This document shows positions 1-10,884 of a stretch of 35,231 nt of DNA, in pieces. A program made the translations under genes and the position numbers. Position 1 is the first letter of the stretch. The number at the start of each line of letters is the position of its first letter. The notes beneath the pieces were generated by a model. The model saw nothing but the letters and a program-made list of their open reading frames with translations. It was not told the origin of the DNA and searched no databases. The stretch is taken from positions 13,699-48,929 of the forward strand of contig JAUNQW010000010.1 in NCBI GenBank assembly GCA_030535975.1, written 5' to 3'. The stretch is from Atopococcus tabaci. Its GTDB lineage: Bacteria; Bacillota; Bacilli; Lactobacillales; Carnobacteriaceae_A.

Positions 1-719
1 GGGCTAAATTCTGTAGGGATTCCGTGTTTGTAAACAACAGATAAAATATCTACTCCAGGTTCATTCTTTCCACCAATTTCAGTGGTCACTAAACCAATCA
101 TTGCGTGCTCATGGTCAGCATCAGGATAGGCAGTGATTTCAATTTGTACAATACTTTCATTTTTAGGATGAAGCCCCTGAGGACTAATAAATACGCGATA
201 ACTTTCCAATCGTTTATCTCGAAGCTCGGCATAACCGATATAGGATGAGTTTTCTAATTCATTTTTTTCATAAGCATGAAATTCTCCTATAACATGACTT
301 ACCCCATGTTCAATGATTTCCTGGACAGTTCCTTCCGGTCCTTTACCATTTTTAACATCTGAAGCTTTATCAATGGAAATCAGTACTCGATCATTTTCCA
401 TTGCATGATTCGTGCGGTGGGCTGGAACGAACACATCCCCCTCCAAACCTTCAATTTCGACGAAACCATAACCTTTTTGACTTTTCCTGAATTTTCCTTC
501 CACATAACCATTGGAATGAGGCAGCATAAATTCACCGTGGTCAGACAGAACGATTTCCCCGTCACGTTCTAATTCAGCTACGGCCATCACCAGCTTTTTA
601 AATTGTTCGGATTCAGCCATGGATAAGCCATGGCTCAAATCGTTCATTTCAAAAGTCTTTTGTTTGCTAGATTCCATAAATTTCAATATATTTTTGTGTA
701 TATTTTGTGAGTTATTCAC
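1..719 (-). CDS. rnr: Ribonuclease R, N-terminal part (runs off the window)
   Basis: 3'-5' exoribonuclease that degrades structured RNA and works with tmRNA/SmpB in trans-translation quality control. The visible 239 codons have an N-terminal helical/winged-helix part followed by cold-shock-like RNA-binding segments (GYVEGKFRKSQKGYGFVEIE near residues 70-90, then GDVFVPAHRTNHAME). The sequence then enters the start of the RNB domain (PGVDILSVVYKHGIP). All of this is typical of RNase R. I chose the GTG at 719-717 because AAGGAG lies 7 nt upstream; no ATG nearby has a comparable site. The gene is cut by the left edge, so the catalytic Asp residues and the S1 domain are not visible. Its place downstream of eno-secG is usual in Lactobacillales. 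Family assignment is confident; activity is inferred. Confidence 0.93.
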   Translation of the reverse strand, partial: MNNSQNIHKNILKFMESSKQKTFEMNDLSHGLSMAESEQFKKLVMAVAELERDGEIVLSDHGEFMLPHSNGYVEGKFRKSQKGYGFVEIEGLEGDVFVPAHRTNHAMENDRVLISIDKASDVKNGKGPEGTVQEIIEHGVSHVIGEFHAYEKNELENSSYIGYAELRDKRLESYRVFISPQGLHPKNESIVQIEITAYPDADHEHAMIGLVTTEIGGKNEPGVDILSVVYKHGIPTEFS

Positions 720-861
720 TATAGAACTCCTTTTCCTTGTTACAATATTTACGTCAATTCATACTTAAGTTAATTCTATCATACAAGGGCTGATCGCACA
801 CAGTAATGCATGATTTATAGATGAGAAGTTAATTTATTACCAGAAGTCTTACCTCAGCAAT

Positions 862-909
862 AAAAAAAGTGATTCTTCTTCAAATTTAATGAAGAGGAAT
901 CACTTTTTT
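862..909 (-). terminator. Rho-independent terminator after the nitroreductase gene
   Basis: An inverted repeat of about 17 bp (AAGTGATTC..GAATCACTT with a nearly paired extension) is followed on the minus strand by a run of seven T. It lies just after the stop of the 935-1543 gene and separates it from rnr. The rest of 720-934 shows only the rnr leader and ribosome site, with no clear promoter match. Confidence 0.85.
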
Positions 910-934
910 AAGGCATATACTATTATAAAAAGAT

Positions 935-1543
935 TTACTTAACTTCAGTAAAAACTTGAACTTCTAAATCTGAATCGATGTAATCTTTTGCTTCATACTC
1001 CTGCTCGATTGAACCAAATGGCATTTGAGCAACCATTTCATAAGATTCCGGTAAATTTAATAATTCACGGAACACTTTATCAAATCCCTGTTCATAGCCA
1101 ATGTTGAAGTGCTGTAATGTTCCGCCTAAGCCTAATTCAGTTAGAGCTAACCAAGCTGAGTACTGTTGGAAGGCATCATTATGCTGCTTATAGAGATTTT
1201 GCTGGCTTTCAGCAGCTGGGATATTTTCTTTAACTGCGTCTCTGTCTTCAAAGAATAAAATAGTCCCGACCCCTTGACCTGCACCTTGAATGACCCCGCT
1301 CATTCTTTCCCAGACTGCTCCATCTAAAACATCTTTTTGAACATCGTGGATTTCTTTCCACACGCGTTCGTTAGCATCATCAAAAACAAGAATTAAGCGT
1401 GTCGTTTGTGAATTGAAAGAAGAAGGGACATTTTTCGCCGCTTCACGTAAAGCTTCAGTAATTTCTTCCTTACTTAAATCTGTATTTTTACCTATAACAT
1501 AAGTTGACCGACGTTTTGCTTGTAAATCTGTAAAATTTGACAT
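935..1543 (-). CDS. Nitroreductase-family (Frm2/Hbn1-like) FMN oxidoreductase
   Basis: Predicted flavin-dependent NAD(P)H oxidoreductase of 202 aa, in the usual size range for short nitroreductases. The N-terminus has the family's basic R-R-S-T segment (residues 11-14), which contacts the FMN phosphate, followed by a Ser/Asn-rich stretch (VPSSFNSQTTRL) as in the Frm2/Hbn1 subgroup. The central region has a Gly-rich GAGQGVGTILFFED segment, and LGLGGTLQHFN near residues 138-148 is the expected second FMN-contact region. The start is ATG with GGAG 9 nt upstream. The gene sits between terminators on both sides, so it is probably monocistronic. The physiological substrate cannot be read from sequence; nitro-compound or quinone reduction is a family-level guess. 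Confidence 0.82.
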   Translation of the reverse strand: MSNFTDLQAKRRSTYVIGKNTDLSKEEITEALREAAKNVPSSFNSQTTRLILVFDDANERVWKEIHDVQKDVLDGAVWERMSGVIQGAGQGVGTILFFEDRDAVKENIPAAESQQNLYKQHNDAFQQYSAWLALTELGLGGTLQHFNIGYEQGFDKVFRELLNLPESYEMVAQMPFGSIEQEYEAKDYIDSDLEVQVFTEVK

Positions 1544-1659
1544 AATTTTATTCTCCTTTTTTATCTAGCTTGTTAATTAAATTGATACAAGTGGTGCTTA
1601 CAATTAATAAGATAACATAGTTACTAAAAGTAAGCAAACATTTTTGATTTAACTATAAA

Positions 1660-1707
1660 AAATAAGCAACCTACTCCTGTATATTCACAGAGCTAAGTTG
1701 CTTATTT
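1660..1707 (-). terminator. Rho-independent terminator after secG
   Basis: An 11-bp perfect stem (AAATAAGCAAC at 1660-1670 with its complement at 1697-1707) is followed on the minus strand by a run of T. It closes the secG transcript and probably the whole gap-to-secG cluster. Confidence 0.88.
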
Positions 1708-1720
1708 TTAAATTTATCGA

Positions 1721-1951
1721 TTAACTAATCATGGCAATCCAAATTGAAACAATAAAGAACAAGCTTCCTAAAAGTTTTGTCGTTGTGTGTAAAAACGCTT
1801 CGAATCCACGAGGCTTGACCTGAGTTGTTTGTTCTTTTCCGCCTCCAATAAAGGCATTAGATGCGCTTTGAGTTTTGGCCGGCTGTAAAGCAACAACTAT
1901 TATAATTAATGCTGATAAAACAATCATCACACCAATTAATATATCTCTCAC
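1721..1951 (-). CDS. secG: Protein translocase subunit SecG
   Basis: Small membrane subunit of the SecYEG preprotein channel. It is 76 aa with two hydrophobic helices (about residues 4-23 and 55-74) separated by a short polar loop containing a Gly-rich G-G-G stretch, the standard SecG topology. A longer frame opens at an ATG at 1999. I place the start at GTG 1951 because GAAGGAGG lies 7 nt before it and the resulting length matches the family (about 75-80 aa). It follows eno, a conserved eno-secG-rnr neighbourhood in Lactobacillales, here interrupted by the nitroreductase gene. Confidence 0.88.
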   Translation of the reverse strand: MRDILIGVMIVLSALIIIVVALQPAKTQSASNAFIGGGKEQTTQVKPRGFEAFLHTTTKLLGSLFFIVSIWIAMIS

Positions 1952-2030
1952 CGTTTGGCCTCCTTCATAAAATTCCATTACCAGAAAATCATAACACACT
2001 TGTCGATAAAAGTCTAAAGTGATTTATGGA

Positions 2031-4852
<2,822 letters not shown>

Positions 4853-4860
<8 letters not shown>

Positions 4861-5617
4861 GAGTGCCTGCCACCTTTATCATTTGAGCAAAAGAAGCCGC
4901 TTCTAAACCTGCACCACCTATTAAACCACCATCGACATTTGTTTGCGCCAAGAAGGAACCTATATTTTCAGGATTGGCGCTTCCTCCATACTGGATACGG
5001 ACTTCATCAGCCAATTCTTGAGAATACAGCTCTGCAATTTTTTCGCGAATAGCAGCAGCAGCTTGTTGAGCTTCTTCATCACTTGCTGTTTTTCCTGTAC
5101 CAATAGCCCAGACCGGCTCATAACCTACAACTAATTGTGATATATCTTCAGCCTGAACCCCCGTCAGCCCTTTTTCAATCTGCTCATTAACAACCTTTTT
5201 AGTTTCGCCTTTTTCTTTCTGTTCAAGGCTTTCTCCTACACATAAAATAGGCGTCATCCCTTGTTCAAAAACAGCTAAAACTTTTTCATTAATAAACGCA
5301 TCACTTTCATTAAAAATTTCACGGCGTTCACTATGACCCACAATGACATATTCGATACCCAGATCTGCTAAAGCAGAAACACTTGTTTCGCCAGTAAAAG
5401 AACCTGATTCCTTAGGATAGGCATTTTGTACACCTATTTTAATATCAGAACCTTCACTTTCATCAAGAGCCATCTTAGCAAAAAGATCCGGGACAGCTAC
5501 TACAATATCAACTTGACTGCCCGGCAGGTCCATAGAGAGTAATTCTTTGAAGTAATCCTGCGCCTCTGAATACGTCTTATTCATTTTCCAATTTGCACAT
5601 AAAATATTTTTTCTCAT
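4853..5617 (-). CDS. tpiA: Triose-phosphate isomerase
   Basis: Interconverts dihydroxyacetone phosphate and glyceraldehyde-3-phosphate. It is 254 aa, a complete TIM barrel. Catalytic residues are visible: Lys11 in NWKMN, His95 in IVGHSERR, and Glu167 in VVGYEPVWAIGTGK, followed by the flexible phosphate loop and YGGSANPEN. The ATG has AGGAAAGG just upstream. It lies 20 nt after pgk and overlaps gpmI by 8 nt, inside the glycolytic operon. Confidence 0.98.
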
Positions 5618-5637
5618 TCTAATCCCTTTCCTAAATA

Positions 5638-6828
5638 TTATTTTTCGTCTATTGCTTTAACACCAGGTAGGTCTGTTCCCGCTAATAATTCCAGCATAGC
5701 TCCTCCACCCGTAGAGATATGTGAAAAGGCATCTGCATAACCTAAAGATTCTACTGCCGAGACAGAGTCTCCTCCCCCTACAATCGAACGGGCATCAGTA
5801 TTTTCTCCAATAGCACGTGCCATCTCTTCTGTTCCCTTAGCATATTGCTCTATTTCGAAGACACCCATCGGACCATTCCAAATAACAGTTCGAGCTTTAC
5901 CAATATAATCTGCATAAAGCGCGATTGACTCCGGCCCGATATCCAGACCCATCAAGTGATCAGGAATATCACCAGCTACGGTCTCATAAGCTGCCTCGGC
6001 AGAAAATTCTTCCGCACAGACATAATCCACAGGCAAGATGATTTTATCTCCATTTTCTTCTAAAAGCTTTTTGGCATCATCAAGTAAATCTTCTTCCAGC
6101 AATGATTTTCCAATCGTTTTCCCCTGCGTTTTCAAGAAAGTAAAAGCCATCCCGCCGCCAATCAGAATATGGTCAGCCTTATCAATCAAATTATTGATGA
6201 CAGGTAATTTATCTGATACTTTTGATCCGCCCAGCACTAATACAAAAGGTGACTCAGGCTGGTCTAAAGTGGCACCAATTGTGGTTAGCTCCTTGTTAAA
6301 TAAAATACCAAGAGCTGCCTGGTCAGAATAAGTCGATAAGCCCACATTAGAGGCATGAGCGCGGTGGCCTGTACCAAATGCATCGTTGACAAATATATCA
6401 CCCAGACTTGCCCAGTACTCAGCTAAATATTCATCGTTAGTTGATTCTTTTTTACCATCAATATCTTCATAACGTGTGTTTTCAACTAATAATAATTCAC
6501 CTGCTTTTAGGCTCTCAGCTGCTTCTTCTAATTCTTGTCCGCGAGTTTCAGGAACAAAAGTAATATCATAGCCTTTCTCTTTTAAATAATCCGATACAGG
6601 CTTTAATGATTTGCCGGCTTTGTCTTCTTCTTTTTTTACTCGACCCAAATGTGAAAATAAAATAACTGAAGCTCCCTCATCCAGAAGGTAGTCAATCGTC
6701 GGTAAAGATCCGTCGATACGAGAAGAATTCGTGATTTCGCCAGCATCATTCATAGGAACATTGTAATCTGCCCGCACCAAAACTTTTTTCCCTTTTACAT
6801 TTAAGTCTTTAACAGTTAACTTTGTCAT
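5638..6828 (-). CDS. pgk: Phosphoglycerate kinase
   Basis: Transfers the acyl phosphate of 1,3-bisphosphoglycerate to ADP, the first ATP-yielding step of glycolysis. It is 396 aa, full length. It has the N-domain VRADYNVP substrate motif, the HLGR motif, GTGHRAHAS, and the C-domain nucleotide-binding GGSKVSDK and GGGDSVSAVE, ending in STGGGAMLELL. The ATG has AAAAGGAG upstream. A 14-bp hairpin sits in the gap-pgk intergenic region, so pgk and the genes after it may be expressed at a lower level than gap, or from a processed transcript. Confidence 0.98.
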   Translation of the reverse strand: MTKLTVKDLNVKGKKVLVRADYNVPMNDAGEITNSSRIDGSLPTIDYLLDEGASVILFSHLGRVKKEEDKAGKSLKPVSDYLKEKGYDITFVPETRGQELEEAAESLKAGELLLVENTRYEDIDGKKESTNDEYLAEYWASLGDIFVNDAFGTGHRAHASNVGLSTYSDQAALGILFNKELTTIGATLDQPESPFVLVLGGSKVSDKLPVINNLIDKADHILIGGGMAFTFLKTQGKTIGKSLLEEDLLDDAKKLLEENGDKIILPVDYVCAEEFSAEAAYETVAGDIPDHLMGLDIGPESIALYADYIGKARTVIWNGPMGVFEIEQYAKGTEEMARAIGENTDARSIVGGGDSVSAVESLGYADAFSHISTGGGAMLELLAGTDLPGVKAIDEK

Positions 6829-6853
6829 CTTTTTCTCCTTTTATAAACAAAAT

Positions 6854-6887
6854 AAAAGCCAACATTAAATCAATAATGTTGGCTTTT
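6854..6887 (-). terminator. Strong intercistronic hairpin between gap and pgk
   Basis: A perfect 14-bp stem (AAAAGCCAACATTA at 6854-6867, complement at 6874-6887) with a 6-nt loop, directly after the gap stop. On the minus strand the stem is followed by TTTTATTTTG, an interrupted T tract. It can act as a leaky terminator or as a 3' stabiliser of a gap-only transcript. No separate promoter is evident ahead of pgk in the 69-nt gap. Confidence 0.7.
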
Positions 6888-6897
6888 TTTCCTGTTT

Positions 6898-7899
6898 TTA
6901 CTTAGCTTTAGATGCTAGGTCTTCCATAACACGAACAAATTGTCCAACAAATCCCATCTCATTGTCATACCAAGCTACTGTACGAACTAATTGTCCATCT
7001 TCTGTCTCTAGTATTTTTGTTTGAGTTGCATCAAAAATAGAACCATGTGTATCTCCAATCACATCTGATGAAACAATTGGATCTTCTGTGTAATCAAATG
7101 CATCATTTTGACGAGATTCCATTAATTTATTAATGTCTTCTACACTTGTTTCTTTTTCTAAGACTACTGTCAGCTCTGTAACTGAACCTGTTAATGTTGG
7201 AACACGTTGTGCTGCTCCATCTAATTTTCCTTCTAATTCCGGAATAACCTTTCCAATAGCTTTAGCTGCTCCAGTCGTAGTTGGAATAATGTTTGCTGCC
7301 GCCGCACGTGCACGCGTCATATGTGTATGAGAACCATCTACTAAGTTTTGATCTCCAGTATATGCGTGGATTGTGGTCATTAATCCTTGTTTAATTCCAT
7401 ATTCATCCTGTAATGCTGCTGCCATAGGCGCTAAACAGTTAGTTGTACATGAACCTGTCGAAACCATGTCTTCGGATCCATCTAATGTATCATTATTTAA
7501 TCCATAGATAATCATTGGCATATCATCAGCCGGAGCTGTTATGAATACTTTTTCAACACCTTGTTCAAAATGTCCCTTTGCTTTGTCTCGTGCGTTGAAT
7601 GCACCTGTACCTTCAACTACATACTGGACATCTGCTTCTTTCCAAGGAATTTCAGCTGGGCTATTCCCTTTAAATACATGCACATCACGGCCGTTAACCT
7701 TGATTAAATCCGTACCTTCAACAGAAACTTCTCCGTTAAAACGACCTTGAGCACTGTCATATTTTAATAGGTGAGCATGAACTTCTGCATCCTGACGTCC
7801 ATTGATTGCCACCACTTCGAAATTATCATTTTCTTCTAATAAACGAAATACTAAACGACCAATACGCCCGAATCCATTAATCCCAACTTTTATTGCCAT
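6898..7899 (-). CDS. gap: Glyceraldehyde-3-phosphate dehydrogenase, possible NADP-type pocket
   Basis: Oxidises and phosphorylates glyceraldehyde-3-phosphate to 1,3-bisphosphoglycerate. It is 333 aa with the Rossmann N-terminus INGFGRIGR, catalytic Cys151 in STGSCTTNC, catalytic His178 in TTIHAYTGD, and the conserved WYDNEMG near the C-terminus. Two places that read NAD differ from the usual form. After VAIN the normal Asp is Gly34 followed by Arg35, and the usual Leu-Pro before H-x-x-x-x-x-R-A-R is Gly189-Ser190. Loss of that Asp and Pro-to-Ser are the classic changes in NADP-accepting GAPDHs. The ATG has AAAAGGAG upstream, with an extended -10 and a cre site further up. It is the first gene of the glycolytic cluster; no cggR precedes it. 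The function is certain; the cofactor preference is inferred. Confidence 0.96.
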   Translation of the reverse strand: MAIKVGINGFGRIGRLVFRLLEENDNFEVVAINGRQDAEVHAHLLKYDSAQGRFNGEVSVEGTDLIKVNGRDVHVFKGNSPAEIPWKEADVQYVVEGTGAFNARDKAKGHFEQGVEKVFITAPADDMPMIIYGLNNDTLDGSEDMVSTGSCTTNCLAPMAAALQDEYGIKQGLMTTIHAYTGDQNLVDGSHTHMTRARAAAANIIPTTTGAAKAIGKVIPELEGKLDGAAQRVPTLTGSVTELTVVLEKETSVEDINKLMESRQNDAFDYTEDPIVSSDVIGDTHGSIFDATQTKILETEDGQLVRTVAWYDNEMGFVGQFVRVMEDLASKAK

Positions 7900-7932
7900 T
7901 TTATCGTCTCCTTTTAGACTGTTAATAACTAC

Positions 7933-7938
7933 ATTGTA
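7933..7938 (-). promoter_or_regulatory. Extended -10 of the gap promoter
   Basis: TGCTACAAT on the minus strand is an extended -10 (TGn plus TACAAT). It would start transcription about 25-30 nt before the gap ATG. No good -35 hexamer is seen at 17 nt, which fits an activator-dependent or extended -10 promoter. Confidence 0.6.
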
Positions 7939-8028
7939 GCATCATTCACAAGTAAATGCAGTTGATAGCTGTTTGACATAGGTGATTGCACTAACTACCA
8001 TCTCTTGTTCTATTTCAAGAAACAAAAA

Positions 8029-8042
8029 TGAGAGCGCTCTCA
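8029..8042. promoter_or_regulatory. cre site (CcpA operator) upstream of gap
   Basis: TGAGAGCGCTCTCA is a perfect 14-nt palindrome that fully matches the catabolite-responsive element consensus TGWNANCGNTNWCA. It lies about 90 nt upstream of the gap -10. CcpA sites placed upstream of a promoter usually activate it, so glucose activation of glycolysis is a reasonable inference. hprK, which makes the P-Ser-HPr cofactor of CcpA, is also in the window. Confidence 0.85.
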
Positions 8043-8128
8043 ATATAAAACTAACATGAAGTTTCTTTTTTTTCAATATTAAAATTGGTACAGCTTTAAA
8101 AAAACGCCTAAACCTTTTCTTAACAGAC

Positions 8129-8167
8129 AAAAAAACTCCAGCCTGCTAATTTCCAGCAGCTGGAGTC
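8129..8167 (-). terminator. Rho-independent terminator after clpP
   Basis: GC-rich stem (CTCCAGC plus TGCT paired with AGCA plus GCTGGAG, one bulged G) followed by seven T on the minus strand, 14 nt past the clpP stop. It separates clpP from the gap promoter region. Between it and gap (7900-8128) I see only the cre site and promoter. Confidence 0.92.
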
Positions 8168-8180
8168 CTATCTTTTTTAT

Positions 8181-8780
8181 TTAATTTCCTTGTAATTCTT
8201 TGCTGTTTTGCATGATTCCGTCGATAAGTCCGTATTCAAGTGCTTCTTCAGCTGACATGAACTTATCACGGTCGGTATCTTTTTCAATCGTCTCGATATC
8301 TTGACCGGTGTGGTCAGCCAGCATCTGATTTAACTTAACTTTTGTATCCAGAATGTGACGTGCTGCAATTTCAATTTCAGTTGCCTGTCCTTGGGCTCCG
8401 CCTAGAGGCTGGTGGATCATTACCTCGGAGTTTGGTAAAGCAAAACGCTTCCCTTTCGCCCCAGCTGTCAGCAGTATAGATCCCATTGAGGCAGCCATTC
8501 CAATCACTATCGTCTGGACATCAGCATTGATAAAATTCATCGTATCGTAAATAGCTAAGCCGGCCGTGACACTTCCTCCTGGAGAGTTGATATATAAGTA
8601 AATATCTTTTTCATTATCCTGAGCATCCAGAAAGAGTAATTGGGCAACTATGGAATTAGATACGTTATCATCAATTGGTCCGGTCAACATAATGATTCTA
8701 TCTTTTAAAAGTCGAGAATAAATATCGTAAGCACGTTCGCCACGTGGTGTTTGTTCAATAACTGTAGGTACTAAATTCAT
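8181..8780 (-). CDS. clpP: ATP-dependent Clp protease proteolytic subunit
   Basis: Serine protease that forms the double-heptamer barrel used by ClpX/ClpC/ClpE. It is 199 aa, full length. The catalytic triad is Ser98 (GMAASMGS), His123 (MIHQPLGG) and Asp172 (DTDRD). The handle and axial-loop regions look ordinary. The ATG has GGAGG 6 nt upstream. It is monocistronic, with its own promoter overlapped by a CtsR box and a strong terminator after it, so it should be induced by heat and protein-misfolding stress. Confidence 0.98.
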   Translation of the reverse strand: MNLVPTVIEQTPRGERAYDIYSRLLKDRIIMLTGPIDDNVSNSIVAQLLFLDAQDNEKDIYLYINSPGGSVTAGLAIYDTMNFINADVQTIVIGMAASMGSILLTAGAKGKRFALPNSEVMIHQPLGGAQGQATEIEIAARHILDTKVKLNQMLADHTGQDIETIEKDTDRDKFMSAEEALEYGLIDGIMQNSKELQGN

Positions 8781-8818
8781 CTTATTCCTCCTACTTTCTA
8801 TAATCTATTTATATCTTC

Positions 8819-8847
8819 ATTCTATCTCTTTGGTCAAAGAAGGTCAA
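8819..8847 (-). promoter_or_regulatory. clpP sigma-A promoter
   Basis: Minus-strand TTGACC (8842-8847) and TAGAAT (8819-8824) are spaced exactly 17 nt. The -35 hexamer is part of the CtsR operator, so repressor binding would block RNA polymerase. Confidence 0.8.
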
Positions 8848-8848
8848 A
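8832..8848 (+). promoter_or_regulatory. CtsR operator upstream of clpP
   Basis: GGTCAAAGAAGGTCAAA is a perfect CtsR heptad repeat (GGTCAAA, three-nt spacer, GGTCAAA). It covers the clpP -35. This predicts a ctsR gene elsewhere in the genome. Confidence 0.95.
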
Positions 8849-8873
8849 TTTTTTATGCTCAATCCAGCTAATT

Positions 8874-9806
8874 TTAGTTTTTCTCTCTTAACTTATCAGC
8901 CATATCATTTAATTTACGTATTCTATGATTGACACCAGATTTAGAAATTGAACCACTCGGTATCATTTCGCCCAATTCCTTCATAGAGGCTTCTGGTTGG
9001 TCTAGTCTCAGATTTGCCATCTCTTGGAGTTTTTCCGGCAGATGATCGAGACCTATGACTGAATCAATTAACTCGATATTAATAATCTGCTGTGTGGCCG
9101 CATCCACTGTTTTATTCAGATTAGCATTTTCACAATTCACTAAACGATTAACGGAATTACGCATATCACGTACGATACGGGTATCTTCAAACTTCAATAC
9201 ACTTGCCGATGCTCCAATAACAGCTAGAAAATCTGAGATTCTTTCGGATTCTTTCAGATAAACAATATAAGAGTTTCTCCGTGATAAAGAACGGGCATTG
9301 AGGTTAAATTCATTCATAATATCCAACAAATCATCATTATGTTCTTTATAGGTCGAGCGAATTTCTAAATGGTAACGACTCGTTTCCGGGCTGTTGACTG
9401 ATCCTGTCGCTAAAAAAGCTCCTCGTAAATAGGATCGCATCTGCTGCTGATCCTCAAAAATCCAGCGAGGCACTCGATTGTGGAGTTCACCATTTTCTAC
9501 TAGACCTAATGAAGACAAGACTTCCTCAGCTCCTTGATGGAGACGGATGATATACACATTATTTTTTTTAAGTTTTAGTTTTCGTCGAACCAATATTTCA
9601 CTTTCCACAACAAAATGCTTTTTTATCAACGTATAAATCCGGCGGGCAGTTCCAGCATTTTCTGTCTGAATTGACAAATTAAGTGCATTCTTTTTTAAGC
9701 CTGCCGTACCATTCAAACGGACGAAAGCTGCAAGTTCTGCTCTTGCATGAACGGGATGCACTTCTAATAGGGTTAATTCTTTTTTTACTTCCGAAGTAAA
9801 TGACAT
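8874..9806 (-). CDS. whiA: DNA-binding protein WhiA
   Basis: 310 aa. WhiA proteins combine a degenerate LAGLIDADG homing-endonuclease-like N-domain with a C-terminal helix-turn-helix. Both are visible: AFLATGSVNSPETSRYHLEI around residues 128-150 and the C-terminal SMKELGEMIPSGSISKSGVNHRIRKL. In Firmicutes the protein affects cell division and chromosome segregation; its DNA-target role is established mainly in actinomycetes. The ATG has GAGGAG 8 nt upstream. It is third in the conserved rapZ-yvcK-whiA operon. Confidence 0.96.
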   Translation of the reverse strand: MSFTSEVKKELTLLEVHPVHARAELAAFVRLNGTAGLKKNALNLSIQTENAGTARRIYTLIKKHFVVESEILVRRKLKLKKNNVYIIRLHQGAEEVLSSLGLVENGELHNRVPRWIFEDQQQMRSYLRGAFLATGSVNSPETSRYHLEIRSTYKEHNDDLLDIMNEFNLNARSLSRRNSYIVYLKESERISDFLAVIGASASVLKFEDTRIVRDMRNSVNRLVNCENANLNKTVDAATQQIINIELIDSVIGLDHLPEKLQEMANLRLDQPEASMKELGEMIPSGSISKSGVNHRIRKLNDMADKLREKN

Positions 9807-9830
9807 GCAAGCAACTCCTCTGTTACTTCA

Positions 9831-10859
9831 TTAAAAGTTCATTCGAATACCGCGTTGGTGGCTGAAAGCATAGTTGTTTATTTCTTTTCCTATTTTTTCA
9901 CCATCATGATAGATTCCCTTTTCATTCAGCTTTAGGAATCGATCAGATATAACACTCGGCACCTGCTCCAACAAGCCTTTAAAATCATGCTTGACCTGCA
10001 GCAAATTCTCATCTTGACTGGGCAAATTGACATATTCTTCGGGTATTTTTTCATTGTTAACAAAGACAGTATCAATAAACTTCTGACCAAGATGCTCATG
10101 CAGAGCTCGGACATGGTCGGCATCTGTAAAGCTTTCAGTTTCACCTTTTTGAGTCATGATATTGCAAATATAGATTTTTCTTGCCTCAGACTTCAGAACC
10201 GCCTGTCCTACTTCCTCTATTAAAAGATTAGGCAGAATACTGGTGAACAAGCTCCCGGGGCCAAAGACTATAACATCTGCATCTGCAATAGCCTCACAAA
10301 CTCCAGGTCCCGGCGTCACAACATCATTTTGATTGGTAGCTTTAATATGTACGCGTTCAATATTTTTACCTTGAGAAGTGATAATTGACTCACCTTCTAT
10401 TTCTGTCCCATCTGAAAAATTGGCACATAAAGTTAAAGGGACTTCAGAAGAAGGTAATACGCGTCCTTGAATATCCATCATCTCACTCAAAATTTCAATA
10501 GCTGCTGTGTAATTTCCTTCCATTTCAGCTAAACCAGATATCAACAAATTCCCAATCGGATGGCCTGATAAAATATCATTCCCCTCTTTAAATCGGTATT
10601 GTAAGATATCAATATATTTGTCGGGCCAAGTTGAAAGTGAGCAGATCACATTTCGGATGTCACCTGGTGGTATGGATTGAGTGATTTGTCTGAGCTTACC
10701 ACTCGAACCTCCATCATCAGCGACTGCAATGATAGCAGTGATATCTAAGTCGAAGGTTTTTAGTTTATTTAATAAAACAGATACACCTGTACCTCCGCCG
10801 ATAACCACTACTTTCGGCATTCTATTTTTAGACAATTTATTAACAGCAAATTCAGCCAT
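9831..10859 (-). CDS. yvcK: Gluconeogenesis / cell-wall precursor regulator YvcK (GlmR, CofD-like)
   Basis: 342 aa protein of the CofD/UPF0052 fold. Family members bind UDP-GlcNAc and help direct carbon into peptidoglycan precursors (GlmR in Bacillus). The nucleotide-binding N-terminus VVVIGGGTGVSVLLNKLK is present, followed by AVADDGGSSGKLR, PPGDIRN, GHPIGNL and VFGPGSLFTSI, all hallmark motifs. The ATG start has AAAGGAG about 12 nt upstream, slightly long. The next in-frame ATG (residue 14) lacks a ribosome site. It lies between rapZ and whiA. Confidence 0.95.
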   Translation of the reverse strand: MAEFAVNKLSKNRMPKVVVIGGGTGVSVLLNKLKTFDLDITAIIAVADDGGSSGKLRQITQSIPPGDIRNVICSLSTWPDKYIDILQYRFKEGNDILSGHPIGNLLISGLAEMEGNYTAAIEILSEMMDIQGRVLPSSEVPLTLCANFSDGTEIEGESIITSQGKNIERVHIKATNQNDVVTPGPGVCEAIADADVIVFGPGSLFTSILPNLLIEEVGQAVLKSEARKIYICNIMTQKGETESFTDADHVRALHEHLGQKFIDTVFVNNEKIPEEYVNLPSQDENLLQVKHDFKGLLEQVPSVISDRFLKLNEKGIYHDGEKIGKEINNYAFSHQRGIRMNF

Positions 10860-10884
10860 ATAAAAAACTGGCTCCTTTCAAAAC

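Noticed and set aside
380-565. 61-codon minus-strand ORF inside the rnr fragment
   Set aside because: It is a shadow in another frame of the RNase R coding sequence, which is open through the window edge.
1577-1640. GCTTAC..GTAAGC repeat upstream of the nitroreductase gene as an operator
   Set aside because: The arms are short and far apart in AT-rich sequence, so chance is likely.
7942-8130. 62-codon minus-strand ORF between clpP and gap
   Set aside because: It has low-complexity basic composition, no ribosome site, and overlaps the cre site and gap promoter region.
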